Assembly: GCF_037023745.1 (NCBI RefSeq)
Contig: NZ_CP146101.1
Coordinates: 2,596,001-2,660,000 of the forward strand
Reading direction: 5' to 3'
Source: Streptomyces sp. SCSIO 30461
GTDB taxonomy: Bacteria > Actinomycetota > Actinomycetes > Streptomycetales > Streptomycetaceae
Length of the DNA stretch: 64,000 bases
Positions 10,427 to 18,704 of this stretch are shown in pieces. Positions within the stretch are counted from its first letter, which is position 1. Each line of letters opens with the position of its first letter. The notes beneath the pieces are model-generated. The model was given only the letters and a program-made list of their open reading frames with translations, made no database searches and was not told the origin of the DNA. The translations under genes were made by a program, and so were the position numbers.

Positions 10427-11206
10427 ATGATCAACACTTTCTATGATCTACCTCTCTGGCTTTCGGCCGTCGTCTCCATCCTGGCTTTCGGTTCATTCGC
10501 GCTGCTGGGGACGCTGGTGGCGCGAAAGTGCCTGATGGAATCCATTAGCAGGGAGCCGAAGTGGGGGGATATCTGCCAGGTCTTCAGTAATGCCGTCATC
10601 GTGTTCTACGGACTTCTCATTGCCTTGATCATTGTTGCGAGCTATGAAGACTATTCGACAGCCTCCTCGTCAGTACAGGCCGAGGCTAACGAAATCGCCC
10701 ATTCCCTCAGTCTCGTCGAGGCATTCCCGGAGCCATTCAGGGAGCGTATGGAAAGTTCCACCCGTTCATACATCTCCTGTGTACTGAAAAAGGAGTGGCC
10801 AGCTCAGGAGCGAGGTGTCGACCCGACCCCCCTTTGCAGTCAGGAGGTTTCCGAGTTCCTCAATGCGCTTTACGGATTTGAGCCCACCACAAACGCGGAA
10901 ATTGCTGTCAAGCAGGAGATGCTGTCGGCTTACGGAGACTTTCTGGATGCGCGACTCGCGCGACTGGACGAGGTGAACAGAACCATCCCTTCCGTGCTGT
11001 GGATGATTGTTTTCGTCGGGGCGATCTCAACCCTCGGGTCAATCTTCCTGCTTCCCGTGAATTCGGTCGGGATGCATATCCTTATCTCGCTCATGGTGAG
11101 TACGACACTGGCTTTGATGATTTTCGTCATCGCGGCAATGGATGATCCTTTCAGGGGTGGGCTCAGAGTCGAACCGACCGACATTTCCAGAGTGCACGAC
11201 TTCTAG
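10427..11206 (+). CDS. DUF4239-family membrane protein
   Basis: A 259-residue protein with two hydrophobic helices at the N-terminus (about 8-30 and 52-75), a central soluble region of about 120 residues, and two helices at the C-terminus (about 185-230). This 2+2 layout, the aromatic-rich segment after the second helix (VASYEDYSTASSSVQAEA) and the conserved run IAHSLSLVEAFPEP fit the DUF4239/bestrophin-like family; its function is not established. ATG 10427 follows GAGGA at a good distance. Codon use is less GC-biased than the window average, suggesting acquisition. It stands alone between degenerate sequence and a transposase remnant. Confidence 0.7.
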   Translation: MINTFYDLPLWLSAVVSILAFGSFALLGTLVARKCLMESISREPKWGDICQVFSNAVIVFYGLLIALIIVASYEDYSTASSSVQAEANEIAHSLSLVEAFPEPFRERMESSTRSYISCVLKKEWPAQERGVDPTPLCSQEVSEFLNALYGFEPTTNAEIAVKQEMLSAYGDFLDARLARLDEVNRTIPSVLWMIVFVGAISTLGSIFLLPVNSVGMHILISLMVSTTLALMIFVIAAMDDPFRGGLRVEPTDISRVHDF

Positions 11207-11253
11207 CCTCGCTCAACAAGCTCATGAGTCGCACGCCAAGAGGGCGCTCTTGA

Positions 11254-11448
11254 CTTCACCGGGAGCAAGTCGTGCGACAGCCTCCGACCCATCCCGCAGC
11301 CTCACCGAAACCGGGCAAGCCCGGCCCCGGACGTCCGCCCGGCAGCCGCAACCAGCACAAGGCCCGCACCGGCAGCATCGGTCTGTCCACCGTGGCCTGG
11401 CCGAGGGCCGAAACCCGAGCCCACCACGCCCCGACACACCGCCGGTGA
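11254..11448 (+). pseudogene. Transposase C-terminal tail remnant
   Basis: A 64-codon frame closed by TGA at 11446 carries the proline/glycine/arginine-rich tail seen at the C-terminus of several Streptomyces transposases: ASPKPGKPGPGRPPGSRNQH followed by KARTGSIG. The preceding catalytic region is absent because an in-frame stop lies at 11251. The family cannot be assigned securely from the tail alone. Confidence 0.45.
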
Positions 11449-11504
11449 TCACACGGCAGACAACGTGACAGCACCCGGTTTGCACGGTGTGCAGGCGGTG
11501 GATG

Positions 11505-12950
11505 TCACCGAGGCGCCCCTGGAGCCTGCGTCGGGGGCGTCACACGGGTGGCGACAACGCCCAGGGCGACCGCGGCCACGGCGCTGCCGACCGCGATCCA
11601 CCGCAGGACCTCTTCGATCGCCCTCGCGAGACCGGTCGTGGCGGCGCGAATCTCGATCAAGGTAGCCGCTGAGGCGACGCAGATGCCCGCGATGCCGATC
11701 ACGATGGCGAGTTCCACACCGGATGCCTGCCCGACGCGCGAGGGGGGGACGACGGACTGGGTCCCGCTGCTCCCCATCGTCCACCCCATGCCGTACCCGA
11801 ATCCGATCAGGGCGAGACCGGGAACGTAGGACCACAGGCTGCCGCCCAGCGAGACCAGGAACAGGCCCGCCGACCCGACCAGAGTCATGACGCTCATCGT
11901 CCGCGGGACGTCGAAGCGTTCGCCGATCGGCCCCGAGAGCGGTGCGGCCACCCCCGCGGCGACGGAGACGGCGAGGAAGACTCCGCCGGCGTCGAGAGGT
12001 GTACGTCCGGTCACCTGTTGGAGGTAGACCGTGACGCCGTACGTGGACACGATCAGGGCGACGTTGGCAACAGTCGCCATCAGCGTGATGATCAGGAAGG
12101 GCCTGTTGCGGAACAGGTCGAGTGCGACCAGCGGCCAACGCGCCACCCGCTCTCTCATGACGAATCCGATCAGCAGCAGCCCTCCGGCAGTCGCGACACC
12201 TGCGGTCAACCCGGCGGGCCAGGTCCGTAGGCGGTCCACCGTGAGCGTTACGGCGGCGATGCCAAGGGTCACCGTCGCCAGACCCGGCAGGTCGACCGAG
12301 CGGGGCACAGTGGTGTCGCGTGACTCGCGCACCCCGGCGAGGACCATGACGATGGCAACCGCACCGATCGGGACGTTGACGAAGAACACCACCCGCCAGC
12401 TCAGCAGCTCCGTCACTCCACCACCGAAGACGGGACCGAGTGCCAGCGCCAGGGCGCCGATCCCATAGGCGTTCCCGATGGCTCGCATCGTCCGTTCTGG
12501 TGGATAGGCGTCGGTGATCACGGCGATGGCAAGGGGGAACAGGACTCCTGCCCCCGCACCCTGGGCGATCCGCATCACGATCACGGCGCCGGAAGTGGAG
12601 GCGAGGCCCGCGCCGAGTGAGCACAGGGAAAAGATGACGAGACCGATGCCCAGCATCCGCCTGCGGCCCAGGATGTCCCCGAGTCTGCCTCCCGGGATCA
12701 ACGCGGCGGCCAGGGCCAGCATGTAGCCGCTGATCACCCACTGGAGATCCGTGACGCTCGTACCCAGGTCCGAGGCCATCCGCGGCAGTGCCAGGTTCAT
12801 TGCCAGAAAGTCGAGTTGCACGACGAAGATGCACAATGAGGAGGCGATCAGCGTCAACCCTGGACGCACCGGCCGGGACCCACCCTCATGCAGGCCCTTG
12901 TAGGTCACGTCGCCCGGCAGGCGCTTTCCATGCTGATTGTCGGAGTCCAT
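11505..12950 (-). CDS. DHA2-type (EmrB/QacA-like) MFS drug exporter
   Basis: A 481-residue polytopic protein with about fourteen hydrophobic segments. The first long loop has the DHA2 signature DLQWVISGYMLALAAALIPG followed by GRLGDILGRRRML (motif A), and the fifth segment has GPVFGGGVTELLSWRVVFFV (motif C, antiporter family). It probably exports a toxic compound in exchange for protons. ATG 12950 follows ACGGGAGAG, a reasonable ribosome site, and is preferred over far-upstream starts that add about 220 residues without membrane-protein character. No adjacent TetR/MarR regulator is visible. The gene is bounded by transposase remnants on both sides, so it may have arrived with a mobile element. 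Confidence 0.85.
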   Translation of the reverse strand: MDSDNQHGKRLPGDVTYKGLHEGGSRPVRPGLTLIASSLCIFVVQLDFLAMNLALPRMASDLGTSVTDLQWVISGYMLALAAALIPGGRLGDILGRRRMLGIGLVIFSLCSLGAGLASTSGAVIVMRIAQGAGAGVLFPLAIAVITDAYPPERTMRAIGNAYGIGALALALGPVFGGGVTELLSWRVVFFVNVPIGAVAIVMVLAGVRESRDTTVPRSVDLPGLATVTLGIAAVTLTVDRLRTWPAGLTAGVATAGGLLLIGFVMRERVARWPLVALDLFRNRPFLIITLMATVANVALIVSTYGVTVYLQQVTGRTPLDAGGVFLAVSVAAGVAAPLSGPIGERFDVPRTMSVMTLVGSAGLFLVSLGGSLWSYVPGLALIGFGYGMGWTMGSSGTQSVVPPSRVGQASGVELAIVIGIAGICVASAATLIEIRAATTGLARAIEEVLRWIAVGSAVAAVALGVVATRVTPPTQAPGAPR

Positions 12951-13289
12951 GGGCACTCTCCCGTAAGGCTGTTCACAAGGTCCGTCCACTCTCGACCGAA
13001 CGTGGACGGACCGGCGGTTCATGGCGTGGCTCCTCAATATGCAAAGCCGGGGTGCCGTGCAGAGGCATTCGCCACGTAATCCGTGGTGTATTTCTCCGTG
13101 AGTCCATGGACGCGCCTCGTCGGTTTTCCGCTGATCGGGCTCCAGACCCGTGAGGCTGCGTCCACGGAAGTGGCGTATGGGTTCGATCTGATCCGGGGGT
13201 TTGCTCCGACATCGTGATGGTGCCTGCATAGCTGAACGGCCGCCGGCTGATCTTTCAAGCCGACCGAGTCTTCGAAGGAGATCAGCACG
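12951..13289. other. Intergenic region upstream of the exporter
   Basis: These 339 bases lie between the divergent starts of the exporter (minus) and the IS256-like remnant (plus). No gene is supported. A ribosome site GAAGGAG at 13274-13280 belongs to the remnant. No clear repressor palindrome is visible for the exporter. Confidence 0.5.
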
Positions 13290-13586
13290 ATGACCGCACC
13301 CGGCAGTCCGCCCCTGCGCGACCTTGCCGAGAACGATCCCGCCTCGGCGAGTCCGGACCTGCTGCGCTCGATGGTCAAGGCGTTCGCCGACGCGCTCATG
13401 TCCGCGGAGCCGACGCTCTCCGCAACGAGGAGTACGGGCAGGTCGACGAGGAACACGCCAACCACCGCAACCGGCTACCGCACGCGCGAGCGGGCCACGA
13501 GGGCCGGGACCGACGAGCTCGCCGTTCCCAAGCTGAGGCACCCACGGGGGAACTTCATACCTCCGTCCCGCATACGTCTCGGGTAG
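13290..13586 (+). pseudogene. IS256-family transposase, frameshifted N-terminal remnant
   Basis: The start MTAPGSPPLRDL and SPDLLRSMVKAFADALMSAE match the N-terminus of IS256/Mutator transposases. The next conserved block is readable only in another frame (EEYGQVDEEHANHRNR at about 13425-13475), and the following GYRTRERATRAGTDELAVPK returns to the first frame. Two compensating frameshifts and an early stop at 13586 leave about 100 of the usual 400 residues. The ribosome site GAAGGAG before ATG 13290 is preserved. The DDE domain is absent. Confidence 0.75.
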
Positions 13587-13752
13587 CAGATCACGGAAAG
13601 GGTGAACGACGCACACGCCAGTTCCGTATGAACCCTGTGTCCCTTCTATGAGACCCCTTCCGGCTGGGCGCTGGCTCAGCCGCGAGATGACGCCCGCACG
13701 CCTTGTGGGTTCTGCCCACCCGGCGCGTGCGATGCGGGAGGCGAGGCCTGTG

Positions 13753-15360
13753 GTGACCCGTTCGGACAGAGAAGACGAGAACCTTCACACGGGGACGGTC
13801 GTCCACGAACTCCTGCCGGAGACCGATGTCATCGAGTGGCTGCGAGCCAGCACCCCGGCCGACCAACCGGCCATCCGGGAGCTGCGGCGCAGACACCTGC
13901 CCGCCACCGTGGACTATGCGAGGCTGTACACCACCAGCGCGCCGACCGGTGAGCAGCTCGCCGACGAAGCGTTCCTCCATGCGATGAGGGAGGTCTGTGA
14001 CGGGGTCGATCCATCCGGGACATGGCGTCACCACGTGCTGACGCACGTACGCGAGACGGCACTGGCCTGGGCCGCGGACAGCCGACGGGAACATCTGCGG
14101 CCCGACTTCCTGACATGGGCACAGACGGCAGGCCCGTCCGCCGTGTCCGAGACGCCCAATGTCATGATCGCAGCCTTCTGCCAGCTGCCGGAGCGGCTGA
14201 GGGCGGCTTTGTGGTACGCGGTCGTCGACGACGAGTCGCCCTCCTCAGTCGCCACCCACCTGGGCACTACGCCGGGCTCCGTCCCGGTTCTCACCGCCAA
14301 GGCGCTGGTCGCCATGCGGGACGCCTATCTGAAAGAGCATCTGTCGCGCCGTGGTACCCCGGACTGCCGGGGGTTCAGCCGCATCACCGATGCCGCCGCG
14401 CAAGCTCGGGACGCGTACAGGCATCCTGATCTGGCCGCGCATCTGGTCGGCTGCGCCGACTGCGGCGTCCTGTTGTCCAGCCTCGCGAAGCTGTACGGGA
14501 ATCCGCAGACCCTTCTGGCCGAGGGCCTGTTGGTATGGGGTGGCGCCGCCTACACCGGGCGGGCCGCGGCGCACGGAATCGACGACGCGAGCCCTCCCGG
14601 GCACAGCCCTGCGTTGGCGGACGGACGGAAGCCGCGGCTCGACACAGTCGCTTTGACGGGTGATCCTCTGAAGGATCCAGCCCGACCAGTACCCGCGTAC
14701 CAGTCTGTTCCGGGACGCCGGACCATCAGAGCCGTCAGCGGCATTGCCGCCGTGATCGCTGTGGCGGCAGTGGCCGTCAACGACGCCGTGCCCGAGATCT
14801 CGGACCTCAGCGGTCCTGAGCGCTCGCAGCCGAGCCGATCGGCCGGTCTGGCTCCGCCCACCGCACCCTCCCGCTCCGCTGGAACACCGTCGGGGGCGGC
14901 AACCGCGGCTCCGGGCCCGACGCCTCCCGTACCCGTACGCACCGGTGAGACCTCTCAGATCGTCCATGCGGCCACCGGGCTCTGCCTCGACGTGGAGAAC
15001 CAAGTGGTGCAGAAGCGTGTCAATGCCGTTGCTGCGCCGTGCAGTTCCGGAGCGACCCAGCGATGGACCTTCGACACCGACGGACACCTGCACAACATGG
15101 CCGATCCCGCTTTCTGCCTGAAAGTCGACGATGAGGCCGCAGGCGTCGGCATCCGTCCCTGCGCCTCCGACGACCCGGAGAAGCGAGCGCGGATGACCTT
15201 TGACATCGGTGAGAACGGGGCAATCCGGTCCCAGCCGCGACCCGACCAGGTCGTCGTCCCCATCAACTCTTCCGCCGGCGAGGAGCTGCCTCTGGTGATC
15301 AAGAAGAGCTCCGCAGAGGACTCCGAACGCTGGGCGGCGCGGCCGGTCGGGCCCGCGTAG
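13753..15360 (+). CDS. ECF-type sigma factor fused to zinc finger, membrane helix and ricin-type lectin
   Basis: A 535-residue multidomain protein. Residues about 45-105 resemble sigma region 2 (LRRRHLPATVDYARLY, GEQLADEAFLHAMREV) and about 135-197 resemble sigma region 4 (CQLPERLRAALWYAVVDDES with a helix-turn-helix after it). A HxxxCxxC zinc motif like that of anti-sigma factors follows (His230, Cys234, Cys237). A hydrophobic helix is at about 325-343, then a Ser/Pro/Ala linker, then a beta-trefoil lectin-like domain (about 400-530; GLCLDVEN, QRWTFDTDGHL). The layout suggests a cytoplasmic transcription factor tethered to the membrane with an outside carbohydrate-binding domain. GTG 13753 is chosen for GGGAGG nine bases upstream; longer in-frame starts back to 13648 lack such a site. 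ECF groups with fused C-terminal regulatory domains are known in actinobacteria. Ligand and target promoters unknown. Confidence 0.75.
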   Translation: MTRSDREDENLHTGTVVHELLPETDVIEWLRASTPADQPAIRELRRRHLPATVDYARLYTTSAPTGEQLADEAFLHAMREVCDGVDPSGTWRHHVLTHVRETALAWAADSRREHLRPDFLTWAQTAGPSAVSETPNVMIAAFCQLPERLRAALWYAVVDDESPSSVATHLGTTPGSVPVLTAKALVAMRDAYLKEHLSRRGTPDCRGFSRITDAAAQARDAYRHPDLAAHLVGCADCGVLLSSLAKLYGNPQTLLAEGLLVWGGAAYTGRAAAHGIDDASPPGHSPALADGRKPRLDTVALTGDPLKDPARPVPAYQSVPGRRTIRAVSGIAAVIAVAAVAVNDAVPEISDLSGPERSQPSRSAGLAPPTAPSRSAGTPSGAATAAPGPTPPVPVRTGETSQIVHAATGLCLDVENQVVQKRVNAVAAPCSSGATQRWTFDTDGHLHNMADPAFCLKVDDEAAGVGIRPCASDDPEKRARMTFDIGENGAIRSQPRPDQVVVPINSSAGEELPLVIKKSSAEDSERWAARPVGPA

Positions 15361-15398
15361 GTACCACCCGGCCAGCACGGTCAAGCCGGCTGTGAGGT

Positions 15399-15760
15399 TA
15401 AGGGCTGTCCCGTAATCCCCGGCGGGCGCGCGGCGACAGCTACGGCACTCCCCCTGCCTTCGCCGGGAGGTGCCCCCACGCTGCGTTGTCGAATCGCCCG
15501 AATGCACCCGGTATGAGGGCGACCCTCCGCCTTGCGTTGCGTCCCCTCGGCCCCAAGGGCCGGGGGAGACCCCATACCCCTCGGCCCCAAGGGCCGGGGG
15601 AGACCCCATACCCCTCGGCCCCAAGGGCCGGGGGAGACCCCATACACCTCGGCCCCAAGGGCCGGGGGAGACCCCATACACCTCGGCCCCAAGGGCCGGG
15701 GGAGACCCCATACACCTGACGCCGCGCTCTGATCCACCGCGGATCACGGGACAGCCCTTA
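15399..15760. repeat. MITE-like element, copy B, with terminal inverted repeats
   Basis: A 362-bp non-coding element bounded by 20-bp inverted repeats that match at 19 of 20 positions: TAAGGGCTGTCCCGTAATCC at 15399-15418 and its near-complement GGATCACGGGACAGCCCTTA at 15741-15760. The left 130 bp match copy A at 119-297; the right part holds five 34-bp tandem units. TA at both outer edges could be a target duplication or part of the repeats. No transposase is inside, so it would need one supplied elsewhere; an IS5-type source is possible but unproven. The right edge coincides exactly with the 3' end of the adjacent group II intron. Confidence 0.75.
15545..15714. repeat. Five 34-bp tandem repeats
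   Basis: Five head-to-tail units of 34 bp start at 15545, 15579, 15613, 15647 and 15681. Each contains CGGCCCCAAGGGCCG, a 6-bp stem with a 3-base loop, followed by GGGGAGACCCCAT. Units differ only at one base near the junction (CATACCCC versus CATACACC). Because 34 is not a multiple of three, the array cannot be a protein repeat, and there are no unique spacers, which rules out a CRISPR. Confidence 0.9.
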
Positions 15761-15801
15761 GTCGGGTAGCCGGATCACGTTGCCGTGACCCGGCCCCCTC
15801 A

Positions 15802-15836
15802 GAACCGGACGTGCCAGTCATCCCGGCATCCGGCTC
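15802..15836 (-). ncRNA. Group II intron domain V
   Basis: The minus-strand 35-mer starts GAGCCGGATG and ends ACGTCCGGTTC. An 8-bp stem pairs GAGCCGGA with TCCGGTTC through one G-U pair, includes the catalytic AGC triad at its base, and is closed by an internal bulge and upper hairpin of usual size. Domain VI follows as GCCGGGTCACG/CGTGATCCGGC with a GCAA tetraloop. These are the most conserved parts of the ribozyme and support the called 3' splice site. Confidence 0.8.
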
Positions 15837-15861
15837 AAGCAAGCCACGTGGGCTTCGCAGG

Positions 15862-17619
15862 TCAGCAGGTTGATGTGGTCCGTTCGCCGTCGCCCGCATG
15901 GTGCTGGCGATGACACTCGGAGTGCACGAGGCGAAGGTTGTTCCGCTCGTCCGAGCCACCGTGGCGCCGGTAGGTGAAGTGATGCTTGTGGAGCATCTTC
16001 TTCGAGGCCGCGAACCAGTTGATCCACTCGCGTGGACTGTCCGGTTCGTACTCGGCTCCGGCGATCAGCGCTTGCTTGCAGAGGGGACAGAGCCCCTGCT
16101 GCCGGACCGCCAGGAGAAGACTCGTCTTGTCCATCGGCGGCGGCGCTTTCCTGCGGCGGCGGTCCCGCCAGTACCCGGCCAGGTCGGGGTCGTCTGGAGA
16201 CGATCCGCCCTTGACGAGCTGGTGGCGGACGATGCCGGTCCAGGAGAACTTGGGCAGGAAGGCGCCGTTGCCGCGGTCGCCGAAGACCCATCGGTCCTGC
16301 CTGGACGGGTGGAACCTGCCGAAGTACCGGTCCACGACCCAGTACCTTGACTTCTTGGGATGGCCTCGCCTGGCCCAGTTCCAGGTCAGGCGCCACATGT
16401 AGTGGTCCAACGACGCGAACGTCGTCGTGGAGGACATCGCCCGGTAGTAGGCCGACCAACCGCGAACGATCGGGACGAGCCTGCGCAGTACGGCCTCGGC
16501 GTTGGTCCCGTGAAGGGCTTTCACCTCGGTCCGTAACCGCTCCCGGAGCCTCTTGCAGGCCGCCGTGCTCGGTTTGATGATCAGTTTGCCGCCCGTCCGG
16601 CGGACGGTGAAGCCGAGGAAGTCGAATCCCTCGTCGAGGTGGACGACCTTAGTCTTCTCCTCGTTGAAGCGAAGACCTCTCGGCTTCAGCCAGTCCTCCA
16701 GCCGGGTCCTGACCTGGTGCACCTGGGCTTCGTCGTGGCAGAGCACCACGAAGTCGTCGGCGTATCTCACCAGCACGGGAGTGCCTGGGGATGCGCCGGG
16801 TTCTCGCCCGGCTCGCACCACTCTGTATCGGCACCCTGCGGCCTGTTCCAACCCGTGCAGAGCGACGTTCATCAGCAGCGGGCTGATCACACCGCCTTGA
16901 GGAGTTCCTTCCTCCGTCGGTGCGAATCGACCTCGGTCGACCACTCCCGCCTTGAGCCAGCCCCGGATCAGGTCCCTGGCGGGGAACTGGCCGATGGAGG
17001 TCATCAGGTGGTCGTGGTCGATGCGGTCGAACGCCGCTGACAGGTCCGCGTCCAGCACCCACTGACGTTTCGAGGACTTGCCCTTCACCGTCAGGAAGAT
17101 CGCCATGATCGCGTCCTGGCAGCTGCGGCCGGGCCGGAAGCCGTAGGATCTCGGCTCGAACCGCGCTTCCCACTCGGGCTCCAGCGCGTTCTTCACGCGG
17201 GCCTGGAGCACACGGTCACGGATGACCGGGATGCCGAGCGGTCGCTGTTTCGCGTTGCTCTTGGGGATGAATACGCGCTTGACGGGCCTGGCCTTCCAGG
17301 GCTGGGACGACCGATGGATCTCGGCCGCCAGCTTCCCCCTCGCCGCAGGGGTGAGGGCTCGCTCCCCGTCGATGCCGGCGGTCTTGCGACCACTGCTCTG
17401 CTGCGTCACCCGCTTCACGCTGACCAGCGTGTTGCTCCGGCTTCGCAGCATGAGCTTCTGCAAGTTGCGGACCTTCTTCAGGTCCCCGTCCTGCGTCGCC
17501 TTGAAGATCCTCTGCCTCAGTCGCCGTACGTTCTCCTCGCACTCGGCCCAGTCGATGCTGTGCCAGTCGAGTATTTCGTCCTCCGGTCCGTTCACCGCAG
17601 CCGCCGAAGGCTCAGCCAA
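15862..17619 (-). CDS. ltrA: Group II intron reverse transcriptase/maturase with HNH endonuclease
   Basis: A 585-residue intron-encoded protein that helps splicing and copies the intron into DNA. In order: N-terminal RT0-type region (about 18-90, SIDWAECEENVRRLRQRIFK), reverse transcriptase fingers and palm with RSYGFRPGRSCQDA, GTPQGGVISPLL and the catalytic RYADDFVVL, the thumb/maturase X domain (about 370-430), a DNA-binding region, and an HNH endonuclease at about 510-580 (CPLCKQAL, HKHHFTYRRHGGSDERNNL, SECH). All catalytic residues are present. The frame opens with TTG 17619; no better start is seen, and translation from within the intron RNA is normal for these proteins. It lies wholly inside the intron. 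Confidence 0.92.
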   Translation of the reverse strand: MAEPSAAAVNGPEDEILDWHSIDWAECEENVRRLRQRIFKATQDGDLKKVRNLQKLMLRSRSNTLVSVKRVTQQSSGRKTAGIDGERALTPAARGKLAAEIHRSSQPWKARPVKRVFIPKSNAKQRPLGIPVIRDRVLQARVKNALEPEWEARFEPRSYGFRPGRSCQDAIMAIFLTVKGKSSKRQWVLDADLSAAFDRIDHDHLMTSIGQFPARDLIRGWLKAGVVDRGRFAPTEEGTPQGGVISPLLMNVALHGLEQAAGCRYRVVRAGREPGASPGTPVLVRYADDFVVLCHDEAQVHQVRTRLEDWLKPRGLRFNEEKTKVVHLDEGFDFLGFTVRRTGGKLIIKPSTAACKRLRERLRTEVKALHGTNAEAVLRRLVPIVRGWSAYYRAMSSTTTFASLDHYMWRLTWNWARRGHPKKSRYWVVDRYFGRFHPSRQDRWVFGDRGNGAFLPKFSWTGIVRHQLVKGGSSPDDPDLAGYWRDRRRRKAPPPMDKTSLLLAVRQQGLCPLCKQALIAGAEYEPDSPREWINWFAASKKMLHKHHFTYRRHGGSDERNNLRLVHSECHRQHHAGDGERTTSTC

Positions 17620-18304
17620 GACCGTGCCCCCAATTCGCGCCTCCAGTACCTAACTTGTCCTTCGGTTCTGACGTCCTTGCAGCGGTGACTTCAAAGGCTC
17701 ACCTGATCCACGTGGGCTCCCTTTCGGGCCGGACCACCAAGGCCCGTATCCGGCGAGTTATGCGGGAGCGGGTGAAGGTCCCGTTCTCCCGGTTTCCTCT
17801 GGCCTTTCGGCCCACCGGCCTTCGCTTCTTGGATCATCCTTCTCCCGCCGGGGAGTTCAGCTCTCCTTGCGGTCGGCCTACCGGCTCTTCGCCTGGACCC
17901 CGACGGGGTTTCCACGTTCCGCACCAGTAAGACGCGGCTGGGGTGGGCGCCCCCTTTGCCCCGGGACCAGCGGTGTCCTCCCCTCAAGTCTCAGCTTCCT
18001 GAGGGTCGCTCGGTGCCTCACAGCACCGGGTCCTGTGACCGCCGTTTGCTTACCATCGCGCGGTCTTGAAATCACGGGGCGTCGTCAGGGGTTCACTCGC
18101 GTTCGCCCGTCCAGCCTTCCCCTCACCTGTGTCGCCTCGATGGCCGAGGCGTCCTTGGGCTTGAGCGCTCAGCTCCGCACCCCGCCGTTGCCAGCGACGC
18201 ACGTGAGCGCGGGGACGGGCCTTGGACACTGGCCCGAAGCTCAGCCGATCGATACCTCCTTCATCTGGCTGTCCTTACTTACTTGGAGCGACCTCGTGTC
18301 GCAC

Positions 18305-18579
18305 CTGATCGTTTCAGAATGAGATTCGTAGATGGTAGTGGCAGACGTCCAGCCCTGCGGGCGACGCCAGGCCGTGACGCCTGAGTAGCCCACGGTCTCA
18401 ACCGGGACATCGTGCTTGGCAATACCGGTTCGAAAGGCGTACATGCTGAGCCGGGCACCTCCCGATGGCCCGGGTGGTTCAGGCGCAGGCGGCGGCAACG
18501 GGGCGACCCGCTCCCACAGGCATTCAGGAACAGGACCAGCACGCACCCGGACATCTCGGCAACCAAGATCGGCCAGCAC
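18305..18579 (-). pseudogene. IS5-family transposase, N-terminal remnant interrupted by the intron
   Basis: On the minus strand the frame reads VPECLWERVAPLPPPAPEPP, then AFRTGIAKHDVPVETVGYSG and VTAWRRPQGWTSA. This is the order of conserved blocks in the N-terminal domain of IS5-type transposases (E/LW.RV.PLLPP; TGIAWRDVP; SGVT.WRR...W). A short stretch between the first two blocks is missing. The frame runs into the 5' end of the group II intron at 18304 and does not resume as transposase on the other side. This indicates that the element was already damaged, or later deleted, around the intron. Confidence 0.65.
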
Positions 18580-18704
18580 GAGCGCTCGGCCGGGTTCTCG
18601 CTGGAGCGATCAGTCCGGTCCTGCCTTGTCACCGGTGCTGCCACCCGTTTGACTTTGCCTGAGTGCCTGCTTGTAGAGCGGCGCTAGGGGGAGGCGACCA
18701 GCAA

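Larger units (their letters stand above)
15761..18304 (-). mobile_element. Group II intron, complete
   Basis: A 2544-bp retroelement on the minus strand. The 5' end reads GTGCGACACGAGG from 18304 downward, fitting the GUGYG consensus. About 685 bases of structured non-coding RNA precede the intron-encoded protein (17619-15862). The 3' end has a recognisable domain V and domain VI with a candidate bulged A eight bases before the terminal AC at 15761. The 5' exon (18305 upward) is an IS5-like transposase remnant; the 3' exon begins exactly with the terminal inverted repeat of the MITE-like element (TAAGGGCTGTCCC). Ends and protein look intact, so splicing and mobility are plausible. Exon-binding sites were not located by eye. 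Confidence 0.85.

Noticed and set aside
15545..15714. Possible CRISPR array
   Set aside because: The 34-bp units are directly adjacent with no unique spacers, and no cas genes are present.
14245..15747. Minus-strand frame with repeated Gly-Ser-Pro-Pro-Ala-Leu-Gly-Ala-Glu
   Set aside because: It reads the 34-bp array and then runs antisense to the sigma-lectin gene; no coding character of its own.
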